Source: Setaria digitata (taxonomy: Eukaryota; Nematoda; Chromadorea; Rhabditida; Setariidae). Taken from it: a stretch of 21,157 bases of DNA. Shown here piece by piece: positions 20,250-21,157 of this stretch (its first letter is position 1; each line of letters opens with the position of its first letter). Below the pieces are notes generated by a model, which was not told where the DNA came from, ran no database searches, and saw only the letters and a list, made by a program, of their open reading frames with translations. Both the position numbers and the translations under genes were made by a program. The DNA lies in NCBI GenBank assembly GCA_003640385.1, contig RCAB01000763.1:1-21157 (forward strand), read 5' to 3'.

Positions 20250-20743
20250 TATTGACTTTTCCCTTGCTGCAATATGTTATGGTAAGATAACATTTATTAA
20301 TCTTTATCGCCTTAGGCTTATCAGCTCAAATTCTTCCCTTATGAAAACATTTTTCAATCACTTCTCCGCAGTGTGCAATATCCTAAATTGCAATAACATA
20401 GCATATAGTGAGCATTTTTCCGCCAACTTCTTCACGTCGCGTAGAAATTCAACTTAATTTGTACTTAAAAAAGGTATTGTTTCAATTAAATAACAAATTA
20501 ACCCGCTCAAACTAGCACAAATCTTGTTTGAGGATAGAATTTGGTACTGTTAGGCCAACCAAAGTGTGTTGGAATTGAATTTTAAAAACCGATATATTTT
20601 TGCATAAACTAATGTATAACCAAGTACACTAGCCTAAAACTAAATGTCATACCGGGATTTTCAGTTTTACTTTGCTTTTAGGCAACAGTCTCAAGTATGG
20701 TGTGGAAATGAGCGCTGCACCGTTTAAGATGCCAGATCCGGAA
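20250..20743 (+). CDS. Two candidate exons of an unidentified plus-strand gene running off the window
   Basis: Exon-like segments at 20250-20281 (acceptor AACCCACAG, donor ATG/GTAAGA) and 20682-20743 (acceptor TTGCTTTTAG, donor GAA/GTATTC). The first leaves in phase 1 and the second enters in phase 1; joined they read IDFSLAAICYG and NSLKYGVEMSAAPFKMPDPE. The second piece has higher GC than its surroundings. No start, no stop and no further partner exon was found inside the window, and I do not recognise the protein. The antisense frame of the second piece is open too, so the strand is not certain. Confidence 0.3.
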
Positions 20744-21157
20744 GTATTCAATCTATTTTTACTATTTTGGTGTTCTGATCTTTTGATTAAATTATATTTG
20801 CATTTAATTAATTGAATTTATAAAGCACGTGTTATTGCCTGTTTCTCAAATTAATCTGTGATATTAATTCATATTTACGATAGAAATCAAACTTTATGAA
20901 TTAAATAACGTAGATAACAGATATAGATAGGTCTTAGCTGTGAGAATAAGCATGCTTTTGATTTTAATATTAATTGCATCAAAATAAAATCGGTTTTCTC
21001 TGAACAAATTTCACGGCTTAATTGATTTGAATTGAAACAGGAAGGGTTAATTGGATTTGAAGTTTTCAGATATGAAAGCCAAACGTAACTTGATTCAACA
21101 AAGTAGTACAAATTGAGCTGAATTCTATATTGTTAAAAAAGAGCAGTCATTTTTTTT
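20744..21157. other. Right end of the window, probably intron or intergenic
   Basis: AT-rich. An acceptor-like GAAGTTTTCAG near 21070 opens ATG AAA GCC AAA CGT... for 13 codons in phase 1, which does not match the phase-0 exit at 20743. A minus-strand 74-codon frame at 20887-21111 shows no splice context. Confidence 0.3.

Noticed and set aside
1..21157. tRNA, rRNA, CRISPR array, bacterial operon or Wolbachia-type insert
   Set aside because: No cloverleaf, rRNA motif, regularly spaced repeats or long uninterrupted bacterial-type frames were seen on either strand by eye; a tRNA scan and a search against Wolbachia would settle it.

Overview
Organism. The window looks like nuclear DNA of a nematode. 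It is very AT-rich, has no bacterial-style long open frames, and its convincing genes are split into short exons. Splice signals have nematode character: acceptors ending TTTTCAG/TTTAG and donors such as GTAAGT, GTTAGT and GTACGT. AATAAA signals sit close behind stop codons, and a likely trans-splice/5' acceptor lies just upstream of two start codons. A filarial/spirurid-type nematode would fit, but nothing seen fixes the species. Two isolated N bases, each at the junction of a direct duplication, show that this is a draft scaffold.

Layout. 1-10.2 kb is mostly AT-rich DNA without a provable gene. It holds a degenerate T-rich repeat (about 13-456), a 241-bp tandem duplication joined by an N (2983-3464), an A-rich simple-sequence stretch (3465-4140), a dispersed repeat (5371-5455, 6858-6951), several GC-richer islands with short competing frames, and a possible minus-strand gene or decayed gene (8397-9575). 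10.2-16.1 kb holds a ten-exon plus-strand gene for a class A (rhodopsin-like) seven-transmembrane receptor of about 444 residues. Its phases agree at every junction and it has an AATAAA 31 bases after the stop. 16.1-17.4 kb shows nothing. 17.65-19.1 kb holds a minus-strand gene for a small secreted protein (about 175 residues: signal peptide, Gly/Thr-rich segment, RKKR processing site, Cys-containing mature chain). 19.6-19.8 kb has a plus-strand terminal exon with its own poly(A) signal, and 20.25-20.74 kb has two further plus-strand candidate exons.

Working together. The receptor and the secreted protein converge (3' ends about 1.5 kb apart) and nothing in the sequence ties them functionally. 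The least expected features are an apparent 24-nt intron, or else a nonsense codon, in the secreted-protein gene; two in-frame acceptors at the receptor's NPxxY motif; and the N-marked duplications, which are best read as unmerged contig ends.
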